Part shown: one piece after another, positions 22,871 to 32,506 of the stretch
Layout of the letters: each line of letters begins with the position of its first letter
How positions within the stretch are numbered: the first letter of the stretch is position 1
Assembly (NCBI RefSeq): GCF_029784155.1
Contig: NC_073691.1
Span: 136,879,255-136,943,254, forward strand
DNA: 64,000 nt
Direction: 5' to 3'
Source of the DNA: Uranotaenia lowii
Taxonomy: Eukaryota; Arthropoda; Insecta; Diptera; Culicidae
Notes under the pieces: generated by a model
What the model was told of the DNA's origin: nothing
Seen by the model: the letters and a program-made list of their open reading frames with translations, nothing else
Database searches by the model: none
Position numbers and translations under genes: made by a program

Positions 22871-23142
22871 CGATGCAAAAAAAAAAGCTTGATTTAGAAC
22901 AATTAGAAGAAGAAGATCATGAATATTAATTTTAATATTTCATTCTAATTTACTCTCTTACACAACTATTTAACCAAAAATAAAACTTTATAAATAAAGA
23001 AAAAACCTTAAAGATAGCCATGAAAATTAAAGGTTACAAAATCATGCATCTATGCCACTTTCGTGTTAAAAGGGCAACATTTTTTAAACATGTGTGTTGA
23101 TAAAATACGCAAAATGCCCATTATTTCGAAACTACCTTCTTT

Positions 23143-23950
23143 CAGATAAATGATTTACTAACTATAATGGAACTAACGCTTCTAGACAGAGCCAACTCTT
23201 CAATCCTAACAAATTAAGAACTATCGTCTTCACTTGTCAACGCTAGGAATAGAAAAAAAAAAAGATTTCATCCTTCCTTTTGCTAAAAAGCAAGAGTTTG
23301 CCAGGCTGGCTTAACAAAAACTTCAAAACTACCATCTTTCAGATAAATGATTTTAGTAGTAAAACCTGATACATACAAATGAAATTATATGTTCATTAAA
23401 GCTCAAGAATGTGCCTTTCAAATGCATATAATTATGTTTTCATAAGTTTGCAACTTTTAGAGATATGGATCAATGAAAATATGCAATTTTAAAACGTAAC
23501 TACACAAAAAGTACCATTTAACGTCAAGATAGAAACTTGTCACCTTCAATGAAGTTGTGCACTTTTACAATTGTTACAACTCTCTCATAAAAAGTAAGAC
23601 TCGAAAGTCGCTTTGAAAAAAGTTAAACGAAAATTTCGTTTTTTGAGGTTAGTTTTTAGAAAAATGTTTATAAATCTGTTGTTTTGAGAGATAGAGCTTC
23701 AAAGTCTTTTACAAAGTTTTTTAAAATTGTATTGTCTACAAGTTTTCTGAACACATAATTTTGATTGGATGACAAATTCAAAAAATAAAAAAAATATCTC
23801 ACTTTTAGGTGAATTGATCAGAAAAATAATAATGGCAAAATATGCGCAATTAAAAATAATGAAACATTGTAGAACATGCCATTAAGCTATTTTGACATCT
23901 AAGACATCAAAAAGCCCATGATCACGTTTTTCGAGTTTTAAACCACTGTG
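23143..23950 (-). repeat. Right 808-bp arm of the Transib palindrome
   Basis: Inverted copy of 21543-22350, ending CGAGTTTTAAACCACTGTG followed by the CACCG duplication. Confidence 0.9.
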
Positions 23951-24228
23951 CACCGGTCCGCGTTGAATTTCTTGGCGATGTCGTAGTCCAACTACCCTGT
24001 GTTTGCCTTGATCGTTCTCAACACCTTCAAATGCAGTTTCTGATTTTTTAGTCCACTATAACGCTTGGAATGAACCTGCCGATCGATAGTATGCATCTCA
24101 CGGAAACGTTTGAGAACGCTGCACACGGTTGATTTGAGCATTTTCAATGATTTCGCGATTTTTTAAACCCGACTATGTCGGTTTTTAACGTGGGTGTTCA
24201 AAATTTATTGTCGTCTCGCGGCTTCCAT
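23951..24228 (-). pseudogene. Mariner transposase, N-terminal part
   Basis: From ATG at 24228 the frame reads MEAARRQ, a stop at codon 8, then ILNTHVKNRHSRV, KIAKSLKMLKSTVCSVLKRF (helix-turn-helix, PAIRED-like DNA binding) and LKVLRTIKAN, ending at FNADRCT where the Transib-type element is inserted. It continues at 21542. Confidence 0.85.
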
Positions 24229-24391
24229 CACGTGTAACTTTTTTGGAACAAAACGAATCGTAATGAAATTTTCAGCACTCACAGAGGAAACATTTCCGAA
24301 CAAAGTACTGTCAAAACATTCCAGATCCAACAACTAGGAGCGCAACGGTATAATAAACAGTGCGTCCAGATTCTTGGTGATCCATGCTTTA

Positions 24392-24569
24392 TCGTTCAAA
24401 GGTGGAATTACGCAGAGCCGAATATTCGTTCTCTAGTCTCAATAGGAGTGCTTTATTAGTATCCGTTTTGCTTCGGAAGAGTAGAGTATCCGCTTTGCTA
24501 ACTTTTTCCTAAGTGTGTTTGCCTTCTTGCCTTTCTATGCCATAAATTTGCCCTTACTGTACTCTCTAA
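24392..24569. other. No feature seen
   Basis: Spacer between the mariner and the LINE relics. A short direct repeat of GTATCCG(C/T)TTTGCT occurs at 24460 and 24488. No coding signal. Confidence 0.4.
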
Positions 24570-24571
24570 AC

Positions 24572-24758
24572 AAGATGTTTACGAAAAGTTGTCCGCTGTT
24601 TACCATACTAAAGGTTTAGGTCCTGGCTGCATTCCGCCATCGATCGTAAAATATTGTTCTGCATATTCAGCTGGACAGATTTGTGTTGTTCTAAATCGGT
24701 CATTCAATGAACGATCTTTCCGTAGGGCATGGAAAATCGTAATTATTTTTTTAACATA
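24572..24758 (+). pseudogene. LINE RT fragment (before RT motif A)
   Basis: The frame reads DVYEKLSAVYHTKGLGPGC, IPPSIVKYCSAYSAGQICVV, then NRSFNERSFRRAWKIVI. The G-P-x-G-I-P-P-S and F-x-x-AWK patterns are typical of the region ahead of RT motif A in Jockey/CR1-group LINEs. About 60 codons remain. It abuts the RTE-like copy that starts near 24790, so it is a separate, older LINE. Confidence 0.6.
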
Positions 24759-24898
24759 CAATTCAATAAACCTCGGAAATTACATTCTCTCTCTCGCCGC
24801 CTCAGTAGTGCAAGTACTAATGCAAGAATGCCGCTGGAAGACCGAGGAGGTCAGTTATTGATCGATCGAACAGATCAGCTCAAACGATGGACTGAGCA

Positions 24899-25093
24899 GG
24901 GCTTGCGATATAGCTCAGTTGGCAAGTCTGTTGTCTCCTGAGCAGATGTCCGCGAGTTCGAGCCCAAGAGTAAATATCGAACACAGTTGAACCGGATAGG
25001 TTTTTCAATAACAATCCGCCAACTGTAACGTTGATTATGTCGCGAATGCCATAATGATGGTAAAACGACTATAATCGAAACCAAAAAAAAAAT
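24899..25093 (+). mobile_element. tRNA-derived SINE with 13-bp target duplication
   Basis: Begins with a tRNA-like head: A box TAGCTCAGTTGG and B box GAGTTCGAGCCC at normal spacing. A tRNA-unrelated body (GAACCGGATAGGTTTTTCAA, CGACTATAATCGAAACC) and an A-rich end follow. It is flanked by perfect GATGGACTGAGCA repeats at 24886-24898 and 25094-25106. The insertion interrupts the RTE-like frame at LKRWTE. A truncated relative is at about 31505-31592. Pol III transcription is expected from the boxes; mobilisation would need a LINE partner, which I cannot identify. Confidence 0.9.
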
Positions 25094-25106
25094 GATGGAC
25101 TGAGCA

Positions 25107-26300
25107 CTTGGAAGTTCCAAGTTGGAACAACTCCTCCGAGTCACGAATAGCGATGGCCAACAGAACCCGCAGCTCAAAGCGCCAACAGTAAGCCGCATAA
25201 ATGGCGTCAACTCGGAAGCGCCCTCGCTGGCTGAAATAGAAGCGGCAATCAAAAACATGAAATCCAACAAAGCACCTGGGATCGATTGAATCTCTGCTGA
25301 AATGCTGAAAGCCGACCCTGCCTTGTCAGCACAAATATTGCACCGTCTTTTCGCTAACATCTGGGATACTACAACATTCCCGGCCGACTGGATGCAGGGT
25401 ATCCTCGTAAAGGTCACGAGAAAAGGAGACCTGACAGAGTGCTGAACAGGATCCAGGAGAAAATCGACGCTACACTACGACGGCAACAAGCTGGATTCCG
25501 ATCCGGACGATCATTTGTGTACCACATCACAACGCTACGAATCATACTGAAACAAATCAACGAATTCCAGGACTCCCTTCTGCTGGTGTTCGTTGATTTC
25601 GAAAAAGCATTCGACCGACTCAACCATGAAAACATCTGGGCGGCTCTAAGGCGACGACGGGTCCCGGTAACTGCTGGAGTGAGACAAGGATGTATCTTAT
25701 CACCGCTACTTTTTATAATCGTAATGGATGAGATTCTGACTGGATCGATCGACTGTGCACCGAACCGGAGATTGCCGTGGAATCCTTCAACAATGGAGCA
25801 ACTGATCGACCTTGACGTGGCTAACGATATTGTTTTGCTCGCCCAAATACAACCGGATATGCACCGAAACTTTCAAGGCTCAAGTCTCAAAGTCAATGTT
25901 AGAAAGACCGAGTCGATGGAGATCAACACAGGAAATCACTCCAGTTCCATGGTAGCTGGGCAACAAGTTGAGAAAGTGGAGAGCTTCCAAAAGCCAGATA
26001 ACGTCTGATGGTGGTAACAGGAAAGACATCGAAACCCGGATCAGAAAGGCCCGATTTGCGTTTGCGAGTCTCCGAAACATCTGGCGGTCACGCCAGATCT
26101 CTCTACGAACGAAATCCGAATCTTCAACTCAAACTTCAAATCCGTATTGCTGTACAGGTGCGAAACTTGGTACACATGTGTGGTAACGAGGCGAAAACTG
26201 CAAGGATTTGTAAACCGCTGCCTGCGGAATGTCATCCGCGCTTGGTGGCCTGGCAACTGGATCTCGAACGAGGAACTTCATCGCCGGTGTGATTACTGGC
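25107..26300 (+). pseudogene. RTE-like endonuclease-RT polyprotein, RT part, broken
   Basis: Blocks in order: IEAAIKNMKSNKAPGID (frame broken by a TGA after ID), MLKADPALSAQ-like block, ILNRIQEKIDATLRRQQAGF, GRSFVYHITTLRIIL, FVDFEKAFDRLNHE (motif A), VTAGVRQGCILSPLLF (motif B), LIDLDVANDIVLLAQ (motif C, normally ADD, here A-N-D), VNVRKTESMEINTG. Frame breaks occur at about 25430, 25655 (a deletion removes the segment between motif A and B present in intact relatives) and 25985. The Asp-to-Asn change at the RT active site alone would abolish activity. Confidence 0.85.
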
Positions 26301-26465
26301 ATCGTCCTCCCAGCGCAACCGCATTGCAAATGTCTGGAAGAAACAAAATCAAAAATATCTCATATCCTATCACAAGACAAAGAAGGATGGAGAAAATCAG
26401 CCAGTAAAAATATTGTCGAATGACGAACAGAGTGCTGTGTGTGTATTAAAACTGGCATTAGTAAA

Positions 26466-28080
26466 AAAAAAAGTTTGTTTCCAATAGACGGAATGAAGCC
26501 ACCAGCCAAGGTGAACTGAGCTTGTACACCGTCCGGCAATAGAAAACAGTTTCTTATTTCCGATTCCCATCTCATTTCCCTTTTTGTCTTTTTTATTGTA
26601 ATAAACTAGTCAAGTTTTGTTTGTTCGATAAGAATGGAGTAAAAACTGTAAAATTTCTCTGTTGTATAGTGTGCATAGCACACTGAAATCTCGACGAAAT
26701 TTGTTCTGCAGTGTTCAATACTATATATAAATATTTTGATTTCCTTCCTTAGTGCATTTGGTTTGACTTCGGTTCTGTAGATAGATTCAAAAAGATAAAA
26801 ATGTGCGAGTTTTATGCTATCTTTTTAGCCATCTAAAAGCCAGATTTTTTTTCACAAAAATTCAGTTTTAAGTTTGATACTAACTTTGTTCTAGGATAAA
26901 ATTGATCGTTGGAGTAATTTTCCAATTGTTTTTTTTTAAATTGCATAACCACAGGGGCTGAAAAACTAGATTTTTAATACTTTATCGCTTGTAAAATTTA
27001 CACATTTCAACCACCCTTTCCCAAGTTTTGAAACATATATAGCTATAATTGAATATATTATTTGATAAAATTGTTCCAATATTAACTGAGATATTTCAAC
27101 TGTTACCAAAATTAAACTCTTTGCATATTTGCCGATTTGTTGTCGTTTTTTCCAAACCCCTCCTTTAGACGGGTTTTATATTTCGTTTCGTTTACCCACC
27201 CAAGTGTTTTTCCTCGAAAATCAATCCCGAATGCACTCATTTTACTGACAATCCTAAATGGTTGAATCTTTCAATAATTTTTTCATGAAGCATAAAAAAC
27301 AATGACTTAATAAAAAATTGGTACAAGTCCAAGTTTTCATGTTTTGAGGCTTATTTAAGCTGTAGCTTTTAACAACTGCTTATCAAACAATTGCCATTGA
27401 TGTAGATTGTTAGATTAACGTGATTCAAAGCATAGTGCACAAAAAGTAAGTTAAAACTATGATTGGCTTGGTTTTATACCGATTAAAGTGAACCTTGTTT
27501 AATGGTGAGTTTGGGCTTTGGCGAGTTGATTAAATAAAATCATGCTTTAATTCCAAATTTCTTCATAATAAGTGATTGAAATAGTGTGCATAAATCTTTC
27601 ATATCGTCGTACAACGTCTTATTACGTTCATGAACATTTAACAGCAAGTCTAATACCCAGGATATGTTGAGTGGTCCAAAATAAGTAAGTAAGGAATTAA
27701 GTAGGACCTATTTTCGACATGGGTCAAATTGCTATTAAAACCAGTTATTTTGCTGTTTCGAACTTCCAAATTGTTTTCACGTATTTTATCATAGCTGTAA
27801 ACATATTTGTATTTGTAAAATTCATCACAGCTATGCAGCAAATCTCTTGAAAGTTGACTCCAATAATGCCACGTCCTCCTGAAATGGCCCTGATTCGGTC
27901 CAACTGTGAAAAATCAAAACTTTATTTTCAATTTTATCTTCATTAACAGCTTACTTAAATAAAATATTAGATCAGAAGAAGTAGCTTTAACTATACATGT
28001 TCAAAATTTTTATGAATAACATGATTTATGAGAGAAATACTGGCAAAAAGCTACAAGGTGGTCCAAAATATGTACTCGGT
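26466..28080. repeat. AT-rich; dispersed repeat copy 2 (about 26960-27430)
   Basis: The block at 26960-27430 is the diverged counterpart of 5690-6160. The motif GTGGTCCAAAATAAGT occurs near 27674 and again at 28051-28090 (twice), perhaps the edges of another decayed element. No gene is recognised. Confidence 0.4.
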
Positions 28081-28094
28081 CCAAAATAAGTCCG

Positions 28095-28160
28095 TTACCC
28101 TATTGGACTGGCAAGCCGATATGAGATGTTGCAAAGAGTTCGATTCTCACTATACATTTT
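28095..28160 (+). repeat. tRNA-like relic
   Basis: CCCTATTGGACTGGCAAGCC followed 30 bases later by AGTTCGATTCTCAC and a T-run resembles the tRNA-like arm at 4797-4868, which has CCTATTGGTAAGG, AGTTCGATTCC and a T-run. It is probably a decayed tRNA-derived sequence, not a tRNA gene. Confidence 0.35.
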
Positions 28161-28269
28161 TTTGGGATTAATTATTTAAAAGGATGAAAATCCCTTGAAA
28201 TGTTTTTCTTGATTCGCTTGAACGTAATGGTCATGCATCATTTAGCTTGGTAGCTCGAATATTAATGCC

Positions 28270-28730
28270 AGCAGTGCTTTTACAATCATATTATCTTTAC
28301 TAAAGTACAATGGAAAAAAGAAGCAATTCAGCGGTACAAAATACTACCCGGATGTAAGGAAAGGAAAGCAGCTTTGTGGTCAAAAATTCGGGGCAATCAT
28401 CAGATCCGGCGAACAAAACTTTGGACCGGAAAGTCATGCAGTAAGAGGCATTCACTACTCAAAGGATACGAATGCTTAGTATCAATTCAACAATTTCCAT
28501 ATCGTACGGAAAGAGCTGAATCCGCCAAATTGTCCTCAAAAGGGACTGATTGAAATTTTTGGGGGGTAATTTCTAAACCGTATTTGAGAAAACATGTAAA
28601 ACCTGCAGATTCTATCAAAAACTTGCAAAGGACTGTGGTTAAAATCGTCCCACATGAGCCTGTGCTGAAGCTAATAATCAGTCTTCGATCAAAATTTGAT
28701 CACTTGCTTAGAATTTGCTGGAATCTGATA
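28270..28730 (+). pseudogene. Tc1/mariner transposase relic
   Basis: Fragments on the plus strand: GTKYYPDVRKGKQL near 28330, KELNPPNCPQKGLIEIF at about 28508-28560, then after a shift WGVISKPYLRKHVKPADS (about 28560-28615) and LIISLRSKFDHLL near 28710. NPPNCPQ...IE...W is the third catalytic block of mariner-type transposases. No TIRs were found. Heavily decayed. Confidence 0.6.
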
Positions 28731-30253
28731 TTGTATTGAATTACTGTAAAAGAAGACTATAGAGATATTAAAAGTGAAAAACTGGATTCGATTCTAAATC
28801 GTGCTATACTGTTCATTTTAATTCGTCATAATGGAACCCCCTATAGAATCTCTTGGAATGCTCTTATACTCTTATAAGAGCGTTGAAGGAGTTTCTGTAG
28901 GCGAATAACGAAGTTTCATGTGATTAACGTTATGAGTAATAAAAATATTTGTTCGTTCTCATGTAAAGAAAGGATGATAGTTCTTATTGTATTTTAACTA
29001 CCTGTTTTCTTTTCGCTCAATCTATTTCAATGATGTTTTCTGTTCAACCGCGTTTTAAATGGAGGAAAACGAATGCAGCCCGGCACGAAAAAACATTTTG
29101 TTCAACAGCTATATATTTGAATTATTCATCAATTTTTAAACCTCTAATTTAACCCGGCAAAAATTTGCTCTAAACTACTTGTTCTTCTCATTACAATTGC
29201 CTTTAAACACGCTTCTTTTTTTTTCTTTTTCAACACGCTGTTCTGTTCTGGATGACTTATAACAATTGCAGCCCTTCCCCGGGGCCCTCGGAAGGGATCG
29301 ATAAGCGATCAGTTCATGCGAGAAAGAATGTAAACAGAGCTACAAAAACACCAACTGAAGCCAGCTAAAGCCGACACGCTATTTGTTTAACGTAAGCATA
29401 TCTTAATTGTAATTACGTCAAAGCGAAGGGAAATTAATTTTCCACTTCTGATGTGCTCCATAAAAACAAGCCCTCCCGGTGCACTAATTGCTGAGCCATT
29501 CTTTTTTCTGCAAACACTAAGCCGCCATCCACTGGACAATCCCTCTGCATCGGAAGTTCCCTACGTAGGAAAGCCTACCAGCTTCATATCAACATGGTGT
29601 CGTGGAAAAACGGCGTGCATGTCACAAGGCCATCATTTATTTGCTTGGCATAAATACACACTTGCTTGTTTGCATTTATGCATGCATGAGTTTGGATGGC
29701 AGATCAATTACAGCTCCCGGAGCGCAGCCCATTGCATTAACCTTTCCATGAAAGTCAGCCCTCAGTAGCGTCCAAAACGCCACATTATCCCGAAACAGCA
29801 GACACCAAGCTACCTGAATAAATTCAAACTTGCAAGTTTTTGCTTCCGTTCCGACAGAGATCTTGAAGAAATGAACCGAGGAAATCAAAATTTCAAAAGC
29901 AAGTTCTAAAAGTATCAAATGGCTGAAATGGCTTAAAAAAAGCTCTTCAGGTCAAGGGGCTGTAAGGAAAGCAAATTCCCGAACTAACATTTTAGTACCA
30001 CACTGACGTTTTGATACCAAAATGTCATTGAAATCGAATGGGAACTAACGTTTTGGTTCCAAAAAGTCGGTACGGTCCGTTTGTATGTGATTTGATTGTT
30101 GCTCCAGTCCTTTGCTTCAGGTCAGCTAAACTAAATGGTCTTTAAAATCAATCTTTTTACTTCAACTTTGCTCTCTGCTTTTCCTCGGCAGTGTAAACGA
30201 GAGTAGAAAAAGGAGGTCGATTAGAATCCGCCAGACGGTCTGGCGATTCATGG
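28731..30253. other. Unassigned, with a GC-richer stretch at 29270-29800
   Basis: 29270-29800 is less AT-rich, with open frames on both strands (29451-29768 plus, 29676-29918 minus), but neither has a recognisable motif or clear coding bias. It could be conserved non-coding or an old exon. A repeat pair begins at about 29986: ACATTTTAGTACCACACTGA then CGTTTTGATACCAAAATG, matched at 33521-33561. Confidence 0.35.
29986..30040. repeat. Short repeat ACATTTTAGTACC..., copy 1
   Basis: Self-complementary block (ATTTTAGTACC facing GGTACCAAAAT) shared with 33521-33561 with only two or three differences. A second, weaker copy (ACTAACGTTTTGGTTCCAAA) follows at 30044. Confidence 0.55.
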
Positions 30254-31052
30254 TAGGGTAAATGATCTTGAGCGGAACCAATTGGCTAAATTCGACGCAA
30301 CTCGGAACAGTTGACCAAGCGGTATGGCTTTGGATTTTAACCGAACAAAAAAATTTTCTGCTCAGCGGATAGATCTTGGTTTCTGCTTTCTAATGATGAT
30401 TTTGAAAATATTTTAGAGTAAATCCTAATAACTCTAGAGCTGTTTTACTGAAGTAAGAATTCTGATCTTGAGCGGAACCACGCTGATCTTGAGCGGAACT
30501 AAAATATGATCTTGAGCGGAACCATTTTCTTCTGTCAACATCTTTAATAGCTCTTATTCCTAATACTTGTGTAACTGTGAAAACTTCAATTAAATTTCAT
30601 CTTTGAAGATTTTAAAGTTCAAAAATTAATGTTTTTACGTGAAAAAAAGAAACTCTGCGTTCCAAAGCTGTTCTCAAAATATCCGTTAAAATTTATTTCT
30701 TGCTTAAAAAAAGTCCAATTTTCCCTTTGATGCACTGTATTCTATTTTGAAAGAATCGATTCTCTAAACTCAAATTTTAGTTTTTTTCAATCTCAAAAAT
30801 TAAATACGTTAGTATATTTGATTGATTTTTTGAATGAGCGTGTTTAGGATCATACTGCCCCGAACAACTTTTGAAGGTAACGACAAAGTTAGTAAAACAA
30901 AAGAAGATGCCTTAAATTACAGATTTGGTAAAAAAAAAACTGTACATTGCTCTGAATCAATGGTTTTGAGAAAAAAATCTTATTTTTTTTAATCCCTATT
31001 CCCTTAATTCCTTTAATTTTATTGAAAATTCATGATAAATTGGGTCATTTTC

Positions 31053-31160
31053 ATATTTTAGTTGGGAAAAATCAGTTTACGTTGAAAGTCTTTTCATACT
31101 TTTTCTTTTATATTTTAGTTGGGAAAAATCAGTTTACGTTGAAAATCTTTTCATAGTTTT
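31053..31160. repeat. 57-bp tandem duplication
   Basis: ATATTTTAGTTGGGAAAAAT and the following CAGTTTACGTTGAAA...TCTTTTCATA occur at 31053 and 31110. Confidence 0.9.
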
Positions 31161-31224
31161 CTAATTCAAAGTAAGAAACCTTAATTTTATATTGACCAAA
31201 AAAATTATAATTTTGGAAATTCAT

Positions 31225-31355
31225 TCGGAGTTCAAAAATTCTGTGAAATCTGTAAATATTTAAAAAAAATCGTGTTCTGTGACACAGATGCTGTGATAAA
31301 AGTTTCCTCAAAATTTTGTGAAATAACAGATTTTACTGTGATTTCGACAACCTTG
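31225..31355. mobile_element. Relic of the CAAGGTTGCCGAAA hAT MITE
   Basis: Matches the right third of copy B: TCTGTGAAATCTGTAAATAT, GTTCTGTGACACAGAT, and the end TTTCGACAACCTTG (one change from TTTCGGCAACCTTG). The left end is missing. Confidence 0.75.
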
Positions 31356-31504
31356 CTGTAAGCAACTCATTCATAGAATAAAGTTCATTGCAAATTCCAG
31401 TTTCTTATGAATCACGTTAACATTTATTTATATTAAAAATTTATGGAAACATTAATTATTTATCTCAATTGATAAAAAAAAACTATTTCTAAAACCGATT
31501 TCCA

Positions 31505-31592
31505 GTTCGAGCTCAAGTGTAAACTCAAGGGACAAGGGAATCGGATAGGTTTTCAATACCAGGCCACCAATTGAATCGTGAAGTATTATAAA
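31505..31592 (+). mobile_element. 5'-truncated SINE relic
   Basis: AGTTCGAGCTCAAGTGTAAA, then AATCGGATAGGTTTTCAATA and CCACCAATTGAA, align with the B box and body of the SINE at 24899-25093 (AGTTCGAGCCCAAGAGTAAA, ACCGGATAGGTTTTTCAATA, CCGCCAACTGTAA). The A box and tail are lost. Confidence 0.65.
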
Positions 31593-31593
31593 A

Positions 31594-31650
31594 TAGCTAA
31601 CCCGGTGTGCTTTGCTACACTTTGTAAAACTGAAAGAATGGGTGTAAAAA
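31594..31650 (+). repeat. ACTAGC-type head remnant
   Basis: ATAGCTAACCCGGTGTGCTT then TGCTACACTTTGTAAAAC resembles the heads at 14263 and 60117. It directly follows the SINE relic. Confidence 0.5.
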
Positions 31651-32506
31651 ACAATTTGAATTTTTGTTTATTAAGTAGTATATCGTTTTTAATTTGAATG
31701 CGAACATCTAAAACACGAAAGCTACTTCATAAAGTACGAATAGTAATGGCAATGAAGATTGATTCTTATTCTGAAATAATGACTTAACTTTATTGGCTTC
31801 ATTAGTTCTCGAATTATGCCAAAAATATGTATGAAAGCCTTTCTTCTCCTTCTCGTCGTCCCTCTGAAGAAAGATTGTGTACCTTGTTTGGTACGCTGTG
31901 TCACCAATTAATTAGTTTTTGTTCAATTCGAACCTTATTTTACATTTTTTTCTTTCCCTAAAGTTGATAGAATAAGAAATATACAAATGTGCTGCATACA
32001 TTCAGGGGTAAAAACTGCGTGTGAGACATTAGGCATAAGGCAGCGCACCTAGCGGTCTATTTCGGAAGCTAGTAGTTCCGCTCAAGATCAAAGATGGTTC
32101 CACTCAAGATCATATTTTACTTTTAAAAACTACGCTATTTATTGATATTCTGATGGAAAACTTGTTACAAAAACCCGAATAATGCTTTTTTATGAGTTTT
32201 TCTACCATTTTAATCATTGAGAATCAGTTTACAACGATCAAGGGTGACATAATTTGACGTTCAAAGTCAGCGTAGATTTATGAAAATTGCAGCAGAAATG
32301 GGTATGTTTTTAAATCTTCTAATAACATTATTTCAGTTAATAAATTTACACAAAAATGTCAATGCTTGTATGAAAAGATCTTGAAAAAGTGTTTTTTTAA
32401 CAATTTGGTAAGATTCATAAACACTCATTGCCTAGAACTTAGAAAAAGTAAATGGTTCCGCTCAAGATCAGATTTTGACTAGTTCCGCTCAAGATCATTT
32501 ACCCTA

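Larger units (their letters stand above)
21543..23950. mobile_element. Palindromic Transib-type element with RAG1-like fragment
   Basis: Termini are CACAGTGGTTTAAAACTCG and its inverse, with 5-bp duplications CACCG at 21538-21542 and 23951-23955. A 5-bp duplication with CAC(A/T)GTG ends is the Transib signature, and CACAGTG equals the RAG recombination-signal heptamer. Arms of about 808 bp (21543-22350 and 23143-23950) are almost identical in inverse orientation. The ~790-bp spacer encodes the C-terminal part of a Transib/RAG1-like transposase. It sits inside the mariner. A shorter relative is at 63141-63846. Confidence 0.85.
20678..24389 (-). mobile_element. DD37E mariner split by a Transib-type insertion
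   Basis: TIRs AAGCATGGATCA and TGATCCATGCTT are flanked by TA at 20676-20677 and 24390-24391. Removing the 2408-bp insertion and its 5-bp duplication leaves 1299 bp, the standard size of a mariner. The transposase runs on the minus strand, with its N-terminus at 24228 and its C-terminus near 20825. The insertion falls exactly between codons for DRCT and VRRI. Confidence 0.9.
24790..26465 (+). mobile_element. RTE-like LINE, copy 1, SINE-interrupted
   Basis: Matches the minus-strand copies at 33565-36049 and 49243-50572, but starts only at LSRRLSSA (about 24790) and is broken by a SINE at 24899-25093. It follows the RT domain to the ISNEELHRR block near 26270 and then diverges. A short A-run at 26463-26472 may be its tail. 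Several frameshifts are present. Confidence 0.85.
30256..32504. mobile_element. TA-flanked TIR element with GATCTTGAGCGGAAC repeats
   Basis: A perfect 23-bp TIR begins GGGTAAATGATCTTGAGCGG and is repeated inverted at 32482-32504. TA flanks both ends (30254-30255, 32505-32506). The motif GATCTTGAGCGGAAC recurs at 30263, 30463, 30484 and 30509. Inverted copies lie at about 32070, 32098 (variant), 32456 and 32480. It is non-coding. It has collected older or nested relics: a hAT MITE end (31225-31355), a SINE 3' part (31505-31592) and an ACTAGC-type head (31596). Probably a Tc1/mariner-type MITE. Confidence 0.8.

Noticed and set aside
24899..24975. A functional tRNA gene
   Set aside because: Good internal promoter boxes, but it is the head of a SINE with a body, A-rich end and flanking 13-bp duplication.
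29451..29918. Host gene candidates on either strand
   Set aside because: Open but featureless; no motif, and the two strands overlap. Left as an unassigned GC-richer block.
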